In this document: piece by piece, positions 26,463-35,843 of the stretch
How the letters are laid out: each line of letters begins with the position of its first letter
Position numbering within the stretch: position 1 is the first letter of the stretch
DNA from: Frankia umida
Lineage (GTDB): Bacteria > Actinomycetota > Actinomycetes > Frankiales > Frankiaceae
DNA: 64,000 nucleotides
Direction of reading: 5' to 3'
NCBI RefSeq assembly: GCF_023242945.1
Contig: NZ_JALKFT010000001.1
Coordinates: forward strand, 434,001-498,000
Program-made: the position numbers and the translations under genes
Notes under the pieces: generated by a model
The model's input: the letters and a program-made list of their open reading frames with translations, nothing else
Databases searched by the model: none
Told to the model about the DNA's origin: nothing

Positions 26463-27221
26463 ATGGGCGCTGTGACCGTCGTTCTCGTCCATGGTGTGCC
26501 GGAGACGGCGGATGTCTGGGACGCCGTTCGGGTTCGGCTTGACGCGCCGTCGGTGGCCGTCACACTCGCCGGCTTCGGGTCGGCCCCGCCACCCGGTTTC
26601 ACCGCTGGGCGGGATGCCCAGGTCGACTGGATACTCCGGCAGTTCGAGTCGATCCCAGGTCCCCTCGATGTGATCGGCCACGACTGGGGATCGCTGCTGG
26701 TCCTGCGGATCGCCACGGCGTATCCGGATCGGGTGCGCAGCTGGGCTGTCGACGTCGCCGCTGTTTCCCATCCGGACTACGGGTGGCACGAGTTCGCGCG
26801 GCTCTGGCAGACCCCGGGCGACGGTGAGCGGTGGATGGAGAAGACGCTCGCGACCTCCTTCGACGACCCGGCTAACCTTTTCGCCCAGCTTGTCCAGTTC
26901 GGGGTTCCGGCCGCCGAGGGTCGGAAGATGGCCGCGCGTTTCGACGCGACGATGGCGGCGGCCATCCTCGACCTCTACCGGTCGGCGGTGCCGAACGTGC
27001 ACACCGGCTGGGCGGCGGCATCGTCTGGTCCCTCGACCCGACCGGGACTGGTGCTTCAGCCGACCGCGGATCTGTTCGACGACGCCGCCCGCTCCGACGA
27101 GGTGGCACGGGCGCTTGGCGCGGACGTCCTGCGGCTGGCGGGGCTGGGCCACTTCTGGATGCTGGAGGACCCGTCCGCCGCCGTGGCCGCGATCGATCAG
27201 TGGGTCGCCCGCCAGGTCTGA
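26463..27221 (+). CDS. Alpha/beta hydrolase (epoxide hydrolase/dehalogenase type)
   Basis: A 252-residue enzyme from the ATG at 26463. VVLVHGVPETADVW carries the oxyanion-hole HG, GHDWGS at 72-77 the nucleophile Asp74 (Asp rather than Ser points to epoxide hydrolases or haloalkane dehalogenases), LQPTADLFDD a candidate acid, and LGHFWMLEDP the catalytic His. The cap region is short. The start is not certain because no strong ribosome site precedes it. Confidence 0.85.
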   Translation: MGAVTVVLVHGVPETADVWDAVRVRLDAPSVAVTLAGFGSAPPPGFTAGRDAQVDWILRQFESIPGPLDVIGHDWGSLLVLRIATAYPDRVRSWAVDVAAVSHPDYGWHEFARLWQTPGDGERWMEKTLATSFDDPANLFAQLVQFGVPAAEGRKMAARFDATMAAAILDLYRSAVPNVHTGWAAASSGPSTRPGLVLQPTADLFDDAARSDEVARALGADVLRLAGLGHFWMLEDPSAAVAAIDQWVARQV

Positions 27222-27249
27222 GCAGGACCGTCGAGAGCCGCGGGCCGAC

Positions 27250-27326
27250 CGCCACCGGCGGACGCATCGCCACTGGCGGACACGTATCGCCACCGGAGGA
27301 CGCATCGCCGCCGGAGGGCAGGCGAT
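27250..27326. repeat. Four imperfect tandem repeats of 18-21 bases
   Basis: Units beginning CGCCACCGGCGGACGCAT are repeated four times with small changes (starts at 27250, 27268, 27288, 27306) directly after the hydrolase stop. They carry alternate CGCCACCGG blocks and do not look like a terminator. Confidence 0.6.
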
Positions 27327-27371
27327 GACCGACGTGCTGATGACCGGGGTCGAACGAGGCAGGGACGGTGC

Positions 27372-28055
27372 CTAGTTCTCGGTGACGGACTCGGGGATCG
27401 GGGCGCCGGTGACGTCGTGGGCGGCCACGTCGGCGGGAACGGAGCCACCCAGCGGCTGGGCGTGCCAGTCCACGAAGGTCCAGCCGGTCGCGGCGCTGCC
27501 CTCGAGGGTGACCATTCCCGTGTTCGCGAGCCAGCGATGTTCCACCGAACCGACGCCGGCGGCCCGGATGCCGACCCAGGCTCGGATCGCGGCACCGTGA
27601 CTGACGACGACGACCCCGTCGTGGTCGTCGTGCGCGGCCGAGATGGACGCGAGGGCGGCGTCATAACGGTCGACGAACGCGTGCCCGGTGTCGGCGCCGG
27701 GCATCGCACGGCCCAGATCGCCGTGAATCCAACTGCCGATGACGTCGAGGTACTCGGTGACGGACGCCTGGGCGGTGTGCAGCTCAAGGTCGCCCGCGGT
27801 GATCTCCTCGAGGCCCTCCAGCACGGTGACCCCAAGCTCGCGGGCCTGCGCGAGGGGGGCCGCGGTGAGCTGGGTGCGGATCAGGACCGAGGCGTACATC
27901 GCCGAGATCCGCTGCCCGCGCAGCGCGCCGGGCAGCGCCTGTGCCTGCCCCTGACCGAACACGGTCAGGGGGGCACCCGGACGCCCGGTGTCGAGGGCGC
28001 CGGCGACGTTGTGGGGGGTTTGGCCGTGTCGGAGCAGCATGAGGCGCATCGACAC
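27372..28055 (-). CDS. Histidine phosphatase (phosphoglycerate mutase-like)
   Basis: A 227-residue protein; the start is GTG 28055 or ATG 28049. LMLLRHGQTPHN holds the phospho-accepting His, then LYASVLIRT-like segment and VVVVSHGAAIRAWVG with the second His. These enzymes hydrolyse phosphomonoesters of varied substrates. It starts 16 bases after the glycosyltransferase stop on the same strand, so the two genes form an operon. Confidence 0.9.
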   Translation of the reverse strand: MSMRLMLLRHGQTPHNVAGALDTGRPGAPLTVFGQGQAQALPGALRGQRISAMYASVLIRTQLTAAPLAQARELGVTVLEGLEEITAGDLELHTAQASVTEYLDVIGSWIHGDLGRAMPGADTGHAFVDRYDAALASISAAHDDHDGVVVVSHGAAIRAWVGIRAAGVGSVEHRWLANTGMVTLEGSAATGWTFVDWHAQPLGGSVPADVAAHDVTGAPIPESVTEN

Positions 28056-28071
28056 GGATTCTAACCGGCGC

Positions 28072-29859
28072 TCAGCCGGCGAGCAGGGTGGTCGTGGCGA
28101 GGCCGAGCACCGTCGCGGCGATGGTGATGCGGATGGGCAGCTGGGCCCGTTCGGCCAGCGACGGTCGCCGTGAGATCGCCGACAGCGGCCCGGCGATCAT
28201 CGCCAGCAGCGCCCCGGCCCACACCAGCGCGGACAGGTCGGCGGTGTCCCGGCCGAGCCCGACCACGACGATGGTGACGATCAGCGCGGCGGCGAACAGT
28301 GCCTGCGGCAGGAGCAGCAGGGACATTCTCGGCAGCGCGGTCTTGGCGGTGGTGCCCGACTCCGGCCGTCCGGCGATCACCACCCGGATGAACGCCAACG
28401 CGTACAGCGGCGCGTTGAACAGGGTGCTCGCGATCGTCCGATGCGCGCCACGCAGGCCCGCGTGATACGCGACGAGCAGCATCGAGCCCATCAGATACGG
28501 CAACGCGTGCAGCATGTAGGCGGTCAGGGAGGTTCCGGCGGCGATCTGGATTCCCGCGACGGCGCTCAGCGGCGGACCGAGCAGGAACATCATCTGGGCA
28601 CAGGCCACCAGATAACCAACGCCGGTGTGCAGATAGTGGGCGCGTTGCCAACCGGTGAGGCCGGGCTTGCGCAGCGGGTTGTCGAACAAGGTCAGGCGCA
28701 GGCCGTCCATCGCCCAACGGCTGCGCTGACGCGCGTACTCGGCGGCGGTGGCCGGTGCGATACCGACGGACACCGGCTGGGGATGGTAGACGCTGCGCCA
28801 ACCCCGGGAGTGCAGTTCGTAGGACGTGTGCAGGTCCTCGACGATGTTCCACTCGCTGAAACCACCGGCGGACTCGAGCGCGGTGCGCCGGTACAACGTT
28901 CCGTTGCCGCAGGAACTCGCCGCGCCGTCGCGGTCCTTCGCCGGCTGCACCGCCCGGTACAGCATCGGCTCGGCATTGTTGAGGACGTCGTAGCGGCCGA
29001 CGTCGAAACGCTGCTCGGTGCAGACGAGCCCGACCGTGGGGACACGCAGATAACCCAGCACCCGCTCGGCCAGGTCGGGGACGGCGATGTGATCGGCGTC
29101 CAAAGTCATGATCGCCTCGCCGGTGGTGCGGGCGAGGGCGTGATTGAGGTTCGCGGCCTTGCCCCTGGGCCCGTCGGTCCGGGTGAAGCAGGTCAGCCCC
29201 AGCCGGGCGGCCAGCTCGTCGATCTCGCGCCAGTTGTCCCGCCGGGCGATCCGACCGTCATTGAGAACATAGGTGTGGTGCGGATAGTCGATCGCCAGAG
29301 CCGCCCGCAGGGTCGCCTCGACGATCTCCACCGGCTCACCGCAGACGGTGACGTAGACGTCCAGCGTCCCCGCCGGCGCCGGCGCACGACGGACCAGACC
29401 GGGCCGGATGCGCGCGGTCATCACCGCCGTCCACACGATGGCGAGGTAGCTTGCGACCTCCGCCGCGTAGAACAGGCCACCGGCGACCCCGGTGCCGCCC
29501 AGGCCACCGGCCCGCCACGTCAGGTACACCGCCCCGATCAGGACGACGACGACCGCGAGCACGGGCCCGGCCGCCGCCCGTGCTCGGCTCACGGGCACCC
29601 GCACCCAGGCGGCGTCGTCGGTCAGGGGCGCGAGGTCCGCCAGCCGCGTGGAGGTGGCCGGCGCGGCGGGGTCGTCGACGCCGCCGGCGACGTGGGCCTG
29701 CACGGGAATCGCCGGCACCTCGGGCGTCGTCGGCTTCGCGGAGGTCGCCGTGCTGGCGGGCGCCGCTGACGGGGGCCACGAAGGGGCCCGCTGCGCCATC
29801 AATGTCGTGACCTCGTGGACGTTCCCACCGTGTCCACCCTCGGGTCCGGCATTATTCAC
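28072..29859 (-). CDS. Membrane glycosyltransferase GT2 (cellulose synthase-like)
   Basis: A 595-residue protein from the GTG at 29859 (SD GAGGAGA). The N-terminal about 65 residues are disordered, Ala/Pro/Thr-rich. Two membrane helices (residues about 75-135) precede the GT2 domain: TVCGEPVEIVEATLRAALAI, DADH of the D-x-D site, CGNGTLYRR, EDLHTS (acceptor Asp motif) and RQRSRWAMDG, the Q-x-x-R-W motif of processive synthases. At least five more helices follow. It probably polymerises a sugar nucleotide and extrudes the glycan. No PilZ domain or BcsB partner is seen. The partner phosphatase follows in the operon. Confidence 0.9.
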   Translation of the reverse strand: MNNAGPEGGHGGNVHEVTTLMAQRAPSWPPSAAPASTATSAKPTTPEVPAIPVQAHVAGGVDDPAAPATSTRLADLAPLTDDAAWVRVPVSRARAAAGPVLAVVVVLIGAVYLTWRAGGLGGTGVAGGLFYAAEVASYLAIVWTAVMTARIRPGLVRRAPAPAGTLDVYVTVCGEPVEIVEATLRAALAIDYPHHTYVLNDGRIARRDNWREIDELAARLGLTCFTRTDGPRGKAANLNHALARTTGEAIMTLDADHIAVPDLAERVLGYLRVPTVGLVCTEQRFDVGRYDVLNNAEPMLYRAVQPAKDRDGAASSCGNGTLYRRTALESAGGFSEWNIVEDLHTSYELHSRGWRSVYHPQPVSVGIAPATAAEYARQRSRWAMDGLRLTLFDNPLRKPGLTGWQRAHYLHTGVGYLVACAQMMFLLGPPLSAVAGIQIAAGTSLTAYMLHALPYLMGSMLLVAYHAGLRGAHRTIASTLFNAPLYALAFIRVVIAGRPESGTTAKTALPRMSLLLLPQALFAAALIVTIVVVGLGRDTADLSALVWAGALLAMIAGPLSAISRRPSLAERAQLPIRITIAATVLGLATTTLLAG

Positions 29860-30607
29860 AAGATCTCCTCTCGATCTTCCCGGGCATCCTCCCACCTGAC
29901 CCCTTGTTCGAATGCACCGCCTGCCAAAAGTTCGGTCAGCGAGGTGCAATGGAGAAAATCGCTGGGGGTGTCACACCTGTGGCGCGTAACTCACCCGTTC
30001 AAACAAACGATGTTGACTCGGCCGGCCTGTTTCCGGGCGGCCATGTACGGGTCGCGACCGACTGGCTTCGTTCAGGATCAGGCGGGTGGCGGGCTCTCGC
30101 CGGACTCCCTCGCGGAGTTTGTCGAAGGCGCCCCTGCGGTGATCCCGCACCGGGTGCGGGGAGACGAACAGGGCCGCGGCGGCGGTCCGGGGGCACGTCC
30201 AAGGGGGTGCCCGAGGGCGTACCCGAGGTCGTGTCCGCCCAGGAGGCGAGCGCGTCGGTGTGCGCGACATGATCGTCGTGCACCTGTCGATACCGGGTGA
30301 GTTCCAGCTCGCGGTCGCCGCCCCGGCGAAATCGGCGTTGCCGCTGACCTTCGGAATGTTCGCCGATGGAAGGTGCACTCGAAGTGCCGCACGCCATGTG
30401 TGCGAGCGCTTCGCCGCTCCGCGTTGGTCGCCGCCCCGGCTGGCGCCGCGAGTTTATCCCGCCGTGTCCGGATCATCTACGGCACCGCCCGACCCGGCCG
30501 GTTAGAACAACAATGGAAGTGAGACAGTTGTGTGACCCACGAAACCAACAATCAGCGCTACCGCCGGGGTGCGGCCGACATCGCGACGAGCGAGTTCGGC
30601 GCGCGGG
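29860..30607. other. Large gap without recognisable genes
   Basis: It contains the glycosyltransferase promoter region at its left end (A/T-rich at 29830-29870 and 29990-30020). I find no supported coding region on either strand; degraded gene sequence is likely. Confidence 0.4.
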
Positions 30608-31237
30608 GTCGGCTCGTTGCCGGGGGAGGCGGTGGGCTACATCGGCGCGAACGGCGCCGGCAAGTCCACCACCATCAAGATACTCACCGGCATTCTCGTC
30701 CCGACCGGTGGGACGGTGACGACCTGCGGGCTGCGACCGGTCGCCGACCGTCGCCGGATCGCCCGGCAGGTCGGGGTGGTGTTCGGCCAGCGTTCCCAGC
30801 TGTGGTGGGACCTGCCGCTGCGGGAGTCGTTCCGGATCCTGGCCGCGATCCATGCTCTGCCCGGTGACGGTGACGTCGAGCGGCTGTGCGACCGGGTGCT
30901 GGTCATCGACCACGGCCGGCTCGCCTATGACGGCGACCTGGCCGGTCTCGCCCGCGCGTCCGGCGCCGAACGGGTGCTGGCCGTGGTGCTGGCCGAACCC
31001 ACGACAGACCTGACCGACGTTCTCGGTACCCGCCATCTGGCCAGCCAGGCCCGTGGGCTGCGGCAACGCCTCGCGTTCGACGCGGAGATCACCACGGCGG
31101 CCCAGGTGTTCGCCGCCGTCGCGCAGCGCGCCGAGGTTCTCGACTTCACCGTCGAGGAACCCGACATCGAGGACGTCGTCCGCCGCGTCTACGCCCGCGG
31201 TTGCGTGCCCGTGGTCCGCAGCTCCACCGACAGGTGA
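30608..31237 (+). pseudogene. ABC transporter ATPase missing its signature and Walker B
   Basis: The frame contains GYIGANGAGKSTTIKILTGI (Walker A), a Q-loop-like stretch (VVFGQRSQLWWDLPLRESF) and then at about base 30865 jumps from AAIHALPG to CDRVLVIDHGRLAYDGDLAG. The part in between normally carries the LSGGQ signature, Walker B Asp-Glu and the switch His. The C-terminal domain to 31237 is otherwise as in the viologen/daunorubicin-type exporters. It also lacks a clean N-terminus. No cognate permease is adjacent. Confidence 0.78.
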
Positions 31238-31262
31238 ACGTCATGGTTTCTCCCAGCCGGGG

Positions 31263-33056
31263 TCAGGCAGTGACGATCGCGAAGGCGGGATTCGGGTCGT
31301 CGAGCAGCGATCGCAGCCGGGACAGGACGCTCGGATCGCCGTCGACCGTGAGATCGTCGGCGGGGATCCGGCCGCCGAGGAAGCCGAGCAGTTCCGCCCT
31401 GGACAGGCGCACGGTGGCATCCGGGGCATCGGTGGCGGGATCGGACCAGTGGGTCAGGGCGCCGTGGGACAGCAGGCTGCGGTGGATCTCCTTCTGATCG
31501 GTGATGGCCCAGTCGAGGGTGAAGGCCTGCCCCCAGGCTCGTGGGCCGTTGATCCTGATCGCGAAGGAGTCGAGGATCTGCTCGATCGTCAGTGCGCCCG
31601 CCAGGGCCGTGGTGTCGACGTCCGCCGCACCGTGGGCCGTGCCCTGGCGGAGTTCCTGGGCTCCGGTGAGGTAGAAGTTGCGCCAGGTGCCGTTCTCCGC
31701 GCCGAATCCCAGGCGGGTGTAGACATCGGCGAGCAGGTCCCGGGCGTCCTCCGACGCCGGATCGGCGAAGACGGCATGGTTGAGGAGCTCGGCGGCGAAT
31801 CGAAGGTCGCCGTCGTCCCGGTAGGCCCGCGCCTTCGCCACGACCGCTTTCACCCCGCCGATGCAGTCGACATATCGGCGGGCCGACTCCACCGGCGGGT
31901 GTTCCCACAGATGCGCGGGATTGCCGTCGAACCAGCCCAGATAGCGCTGGTAGACCGCTTTCACGTTGTGGCTGACCGAGCCGTAGTAGCCGTGGGTGTG
32001 CCAGGACCGCGTCAGCTCGGGATCCAGCTCGACCAGCTCGGCGATCTCGGTTCCCGTGTAACCCAGGTTCATCAGCCGCAGGGTCTGGTCATGGAGATAG
32101 GCGTAGGTGTCCCGCTGGTCCGCCAGGAACGCTCTGATGGCCGCGGTGCCCCAGGTGGGCCAGTGGTGCGAGGCGAAAGCCACATCGGCCTCGTCCGCGA
32201 ACAGGATCATCGTTTCCTGGAGATACCGGGACCAGACGCGGGCGTCGCGCACCACCGCACCGCGCAGCGTCAGGACGTTGTGGAGAGTGTGGGTGGCGTT
32301 CTCCGCCAGGCACAGCGCACGATGGTCCGGAAGAAGGAAGTTCATCTCCGCCGGCGCCTCGGTGCCGGGCGTCATCTGGAACACGAACCGGACCCCGTCC
32401 AGGACCTCCTCCTGCCCGGTGCGGGTGACGTCCACCGTCGGCGGGATCAACGAGACCGTGCCGGCTGACGCCGTCTGTCCCAGGCCGGTACCGACCAGCC
32501 CGCGAGGCCCCGGTTCCAGTGACGCGCCGGTGTGGTACATCCCGCGGCGCAACATCGCCCCGCCCGCGTAGACGTTCTCTGTCACCGCGTGCCGCATGAA
32601 ATCCACCGGTGCCACGATCGGGACCCCGCCGGTGACCACTCCGGCGACCCCGCCGAAATGGTCGATATGTGGATGGGTGTAGATGACCGCGGTCACCGGT
32701 CGGTCGCCCCGATGTCGCCGGTACAGTCCGAGTGCCGCGGCGGCCGTCTCCGTGGACACGAGCGGGTCGATGACGACCACTCCGCGCTCGCCCTCGACCA
32801 GTGTCATGTTGGACAGATCCAGGCCCCGCACCTGATAAAGCCCCTCGGTTACCTCGTAAAGGCCGTGCCTCGCGCACAGTCGGGACTGTCGCCAAAGGCT
32901 CGGATGTACCGTGGGTGGGCATTCGTCCGCCAGGAATCGGAACGCCTCGTTGTCCCACACCGTCCGGCCGGCCTCATCCCGCACGACGCATGGTTCCAGC
33001 GCGCCGATCAGACCCCGGTCGGCCGCCTCGAAATCCAGCTGATCGCCCTTCGGCAC
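31263..33056 (-). CDS. Alkyl sulfatase of the metallo-beta-lactamase fold (SdsA1/BDS1/YjcS type)
   Basis: I chose the GTG at 33056 because AGGAGG precedes it by six bases; the frame is open further. The 597-residue protein has THPHIDHFGG at 127-136 (His128, His130, Asp132, His133 bind zinc), CLAENATHTLHN and FASHHWPTWG as later metal/substrate motifs, a middle dimerisation domain (GGVKAVVAKARAYRDDGDLRFAAELLNHAVFADP) and an SCP2-like C-terminal domain (RINGPRAWGQAFTLDW). Family members cleave primary or secondary alkyl sulfates to alcohol and sulfate. No signal peptide is seen, so it should be cytoplasmic. It is the second sulfate-ester hydrolase of the window. Confidence 0.92.
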   Translation of the reverse strand: MPKGDQLDFEAADRGLIGALEPCVVRDEAGRTVWDNEAFRFLADECPPTVHPSLWRQSRLCARHGLYEVTEGLYQVRGLDLSNMTLVEGERGVVVIDPLVSTETAAAALGLYRRHRGDRPVTAVIYTHPHIDHFGGVAGVVTGGVPIVAPVDFMRHAVTENVYAGGAMLRRGMYHTGASLEPGPRGLVGTGLGQTASAGTVSLIPPTVDVTRTGQEEVLDGVRFVFQMTPGTEAPAEMNFLLPDHRALCLAENATHTLHNVLTLRGAVVRDARVWSRYLQETMILFADEADVAFASHHWPTWGTAAIRAFLADQRDTYAYLHDQTLRLMNLGYTGTEIAELVELDPELTRSWHTHGYYGSVSHNVKAVYQRYLGWFDGNPAHLWEHPPVESARRYVDCIGGVKAVVAKARAYRDDGDLRFAAELLNHAVFADPASEDARDLLADVYTRLGFGAENGTWRNFYLTGAQELRQGTAHGAADVDTTALAGALTIEQILDSFAIRINGPRAWGQAFTLDWAITDQKEIHRSLLSHGALTHWSDPATDAPDATVRLSRAELLGFLGGRIPADDLTVDGDPSVLSRLRSLLDDPNPAFAIVTA

Positions 33057-33178
33057 GCGACCCCTCCTGTACCTGGCCATGGAAAAGCACCACAGACGGC
33101 GTGCGCCCACGGGACCGGAATTCCAGTCGGCTTCGTACGTACCCAGAGCTGCCGTGGCCACGCAGGTCGGAATCTGGT

Positions 33179-35098
33179 TCAGGGGCCGGCGGGAAACGAC
33201 CGGTACAGGGGCGCCGCGCGCAGCGCGAGAAGCGCGATGTCGTCCTCTCCGGTCCGCGGCGCCATTGCGGCCAGGACACCGTCGCAGAGGCCGGCAAGGG
33301 CAATGCCCTGGCCAGCATGGCCTTCGCCAGCAGGGGATTCGGTGGTAAGGCCTTCGGTGGCGAGGCCGGTCAGGACCCCGCGCAGGGCGTCGAGTCCCTC
33401 GTCAAGCGAGGTGCCGCGGCGTTCGACGAGGCCGTCGGTGTAGAGCAGCAGGACGGCACCGGGCGGGAGGAACGCGCTGTGGTCATGGCGGTCGGCGTGG
33501 GTGTCGAAGCCGAGCAGCAGGTCGGTCCGGGCCGTTTCGAGGATCTCGGTGGATCCGTCAGCGTGCACGAGGATCGGCGGCAGATGTCCGGCATTACACC
33601 AGTGGACAGTGCGTGTACGCAGGCTGTCGGCGTCGCTGTCGCCGGGGTCGGCAGCGGCCTCGACGCGGACGAGGACGACGGTGGCGAGGGCGTCCACGCC
33701 GAGACCCGCCGCGGTGTGCTCGAGGGCGCTGAGAACGGCGGCGAGTGGACTGGACCGGTCCGGACGGTCCTGTCCACCGGCCGGGACGTGGCTGACCGAA
33801 GGTTGGCTGGCAGAGGGTTGGCTGGCAGGGCTTCGGTCGGCGGGGATGCGACCGTCGGCGACGGGGGTGAGGTCGGCGGTGTAGGCGAGGGTGCGCAGCA
33901 GCCCGCGCAGCTGCGCCATCTTCGCGGCCGCGGTGCTGTCGTGCCCGGTGACGTCGCCGATCACCAGGACGGTCGAGCCGTCGGTGTGCTCGAAGGCGTC
34001 GTACCAGTCGCCGCCGACCCGGGCGGCGTCCTGGGCGGACTGGTAGCGGACCTCGATCTGCAGGCCGGCGGGGGTGGGTGGTGGGGTCAACAGGGCGAGT
34101 TGCAGGGCCTCCGCGAGTTCGCGTACCTCCCGGGCGGTCTGTCGTTCCTGCTGGGTCGCGCGGATGCGGTGCAGCGCCTGGGCGCACTGGGCGGCGAAGC
34201 CGTCGAGCAGGTCGAGTTCGCTCGCGGACGGCTCGTGTTCGTCCACCCAGGCCGCGGCGAGGCTGCCCAGGACCTCCCCCTGCACGGTGAGCGGCAGGAT
34301 GGCCCAGCCCAGTCGGGCGGTGTCGGCGTAGACGTCCGCCATGATCGGATCGAAGGCGTGGCCGGACGCGACGGTGGGCAGCAGAACGCGCCGCCCCGTC
34401 CGGGCGGTCCAGCAGCTGGGTAGCGGGCTGTCATACGGGACGGCGCTGTAGGTGAGCCGGGCCCGCTCGCCGAGGGCGGCGTTGAGGGTGATCCGCCAGT
34501 TGCCGGTCTCGTCGGGGGAGACCACGGCACCGCCGTCCGCACCGAGTGTGGCCAGCCCCTGGCCCACCACGACGGCTTCCAGGGCTTCGACGGTGTCCAC
34601 CGAGGTCAGCGCGAGGGCTACCTCGGCCAGGGTGGCGGCCTGGCGGGCCGCCACGTCGCGCTCCGCCGACGCGTGCAGCAGCGACCGGGTGATGGACCGT
34701 TCCCGCTCCAGGATCTCGTGGCGTTCGGTGACGTCGAGGAAGTAGGCCACGACCCCGCCGGTGCCTTCGATGTCTCCGATGACGTGGATGTCCAGCCACC
34801 GGCAGAGCGGCTCGGGGTAGTAGATCTCGATGTTCTCCGGCTTGCGCAGGCGCGCGACGCGCCGGTAGACCGTCTCGAACTCGGTGCCGACCACCGCGGG
34901 GAAGATCTCCCACAGCGATCTGCCGAGCAGTTCCTCGCGAGACCGGCCGCACAACCGCTCACCGGCGGGGTTGACACCGTTGCAGCGCCAGTCGCCATCC
35001 CAGGCGATGAAGCCCACCGGCATCGTCTGCAACAGCTGCCAGGCCTGACGTTCCACAGGGGTCAGGTCCCGCTCCGAGCCCGCGGTCACTGCTCCCAC
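33179..35098 (-). CDS. PP2C-type (SpoIIE) phosphatase with PAS and GAF domains
   Basis: A 639-residue protein. A PAS domain occupies about residues 15-130 (MPVGFIAWDGDWRCNGVNPA, FLDVTERHE), a GAF-type domain about 150-320 (LAEVALALTSVDTVEAL), and a SpoIIE/PP2C domain about 345-639 (ARVGGDWYDAF, VIGDVTGHDSTAAAKMAQLR, HWCNAGHLPPIL, LLYTDGLVERR, EDDIALLALR). The metal-binding Asp residues are present. A low-complexity insertion of SQP repeats lies around residue 415. The enzyme dephosphorylates Ser/Thr on anti-sigma-antagonist-type proteins, tuned by a sensed ligand. It is on the same strand as the single-domain response regulator just upstream. Confidence 0.9.
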   Translation of the reverse strand: MGAVTAGSERDLTPVERQAWQLLQTMPVGFIAWDGDWRCNGVNPAGERLCGRSREELLGRSLWEIFPAVVGTEFETVYRRVARLRKPENIEIYYPEPLCRWLDIHVIGDIEGTGGVVAYFLDVTERHEILERERSITRSLLHASAERDVAARQAATLAEVALALTSVDTVEALEAVVVGQGLATLGADGGAVVSPDETGNWRITLNAALGERARLTYSAVPYDSPLPSCWTARTGRRVLLPTVASGHAFDPIMADVYADTARLGWAILPLTVQGEVLGSLAAAWVDEHEPSASELDLLDGFAAQCAQALHRIRATQQERQTAREVRELAEALQLALLTPPPTPAGLQIEVRYQSAQDAARVGGDWYDAFEHTDGSTVLVIGDVTGHDSTAAAKMAQLRGLLRTLAYTADLTPVADGRIPADRSPASQPSASQPSVSHVPAGGQDRPDRSSPLAAVLSALEHTAAGLGVDALATVVLVRVEAAADPGDSDADSLRTRTVHWCNAGHLPPILVHADGSTEILETARTDLLLGFDTHADRHDHSAFLPPGAVLLLYTDGLVERRGTSLDEGLDALRGVLTGLATEGLTTESPAGEGHAGQGIALAGLCDGVLAAMAPRTGEDDIALLALRAAPLYRSFPAGP

Positions 35099-35260
35099 CC
35101 TTGTCGTGCACGGCCGATGACAGTCGAATGTTCCTGCCGAAAATAGCCGAGTCCCCGGACTCGGGCCACAGGTGAGACGGACCAGGAAGGGGTGGATCAG
35201 ACCTGGGGTGGATCAGACCTGGGACGGACCGGGCGGGTGCGGTGGGCCGCAGGTGCCCGG

Positions 35261-35695
35261 TCAGGGACGAGGTAGCCGAACCAGGCCCAGGTAGAAGTCG
35301 TCGATGGTGTGGATGGTGCCGAGGAAGTCGTCCAGATCGGTGGGTTTGCAGACGTAGGCGTTGGCGTGCAGCTGGTAGCTGCCGGCGATGTCGTCGGGCG
35401 CATCGGAGGTCGTGAGGATCACGACCGGGATGGTGCGCAGCTCGGAGTCGGCCTTGATCGCGGCAAGCGTCTCGCGGCCGTCCATCCGTGGCATGTTCAG
35501 ATCGAGCAGGATCAGGTCCGGCCGCGGACGGGCCGGGTCACGCAGGTACTGCAGGGCCTGCACCCCGTCACCGACAGTGTGCAGATTCTGGCCGAGTCCA
35601 CGGGAGAGGAACGCTTCCTCGATGAGCAGGGCGTCACCGGCGTCATCCTCGGCGAGCAGGATGTCGTAGGGGCGGCTTGGTGCGGCAGCGGTCAT
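35261..35695 (-). CDS. Single-domain response regulator (Rcp1-like)
   Basis: A 144-residue stand-alone receiver from the ATG at 35695. DILLAEDDAGDALLIEEAF gives the acidic pocket, LILLDLNMPRMDG the phosphoacceptor Asp, VVILTTSDAPDDI the conserved Thr/Ser and ANAYVCKPTDLDDF the Lys. The sequence style matches the small regulators paired with cyanobacterial-phytochrome-like kinases. The CHASE3 kinase is divergent 148 bases away and is the natural partner; output presumably passes to the PP2C protein encoded downstream. Confidence 0.94.
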   Translation of the reverse strand: MTAAAPSRPYDILLAEDDAGDALLIEEAFLSRGLGQNLHTVGDGVQALQYLRDPARPRPDLILLDLNMPRMDGRETLAAIKADSELRTIPVVILTTSDAPDDIAGSYQLHANAYVCKPTDLDDFLGTIHTIDDFYLGLVRLPRP

Positions 35696-35843
35696 CGGAT
35701 CCCGGTTTCGATCGCCCCACACTCGTCGTGCGGTGGTTGGTGCCACGTCATCATGGCATGACCGGGACGTCCAGTGTGGCGATCTTGAAGGGTGTCCGGC
35801 GGGCGGACCCCCGGTGCGACGGACCGGTGGAAGGCGGACGAAG

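Noticed and set aside
25014..27305. A 763-codon minus-strand frame opposite the acyl-CoA dehydrogenase and hydrolase.
   Set aside because: The plus-strand genes carry complete catalytic motifs; the minus frame has none.
27250..27326. A possible CRISPR or terminator structure.
   Set aside because: The units are adjacent without spacers and do not form an inverted stem.
29971..30378. Minus-strand frames in the gap before the ABC remnant.
   Set aside because: No convincing family, start or ribosome site was found; left as non-coding.
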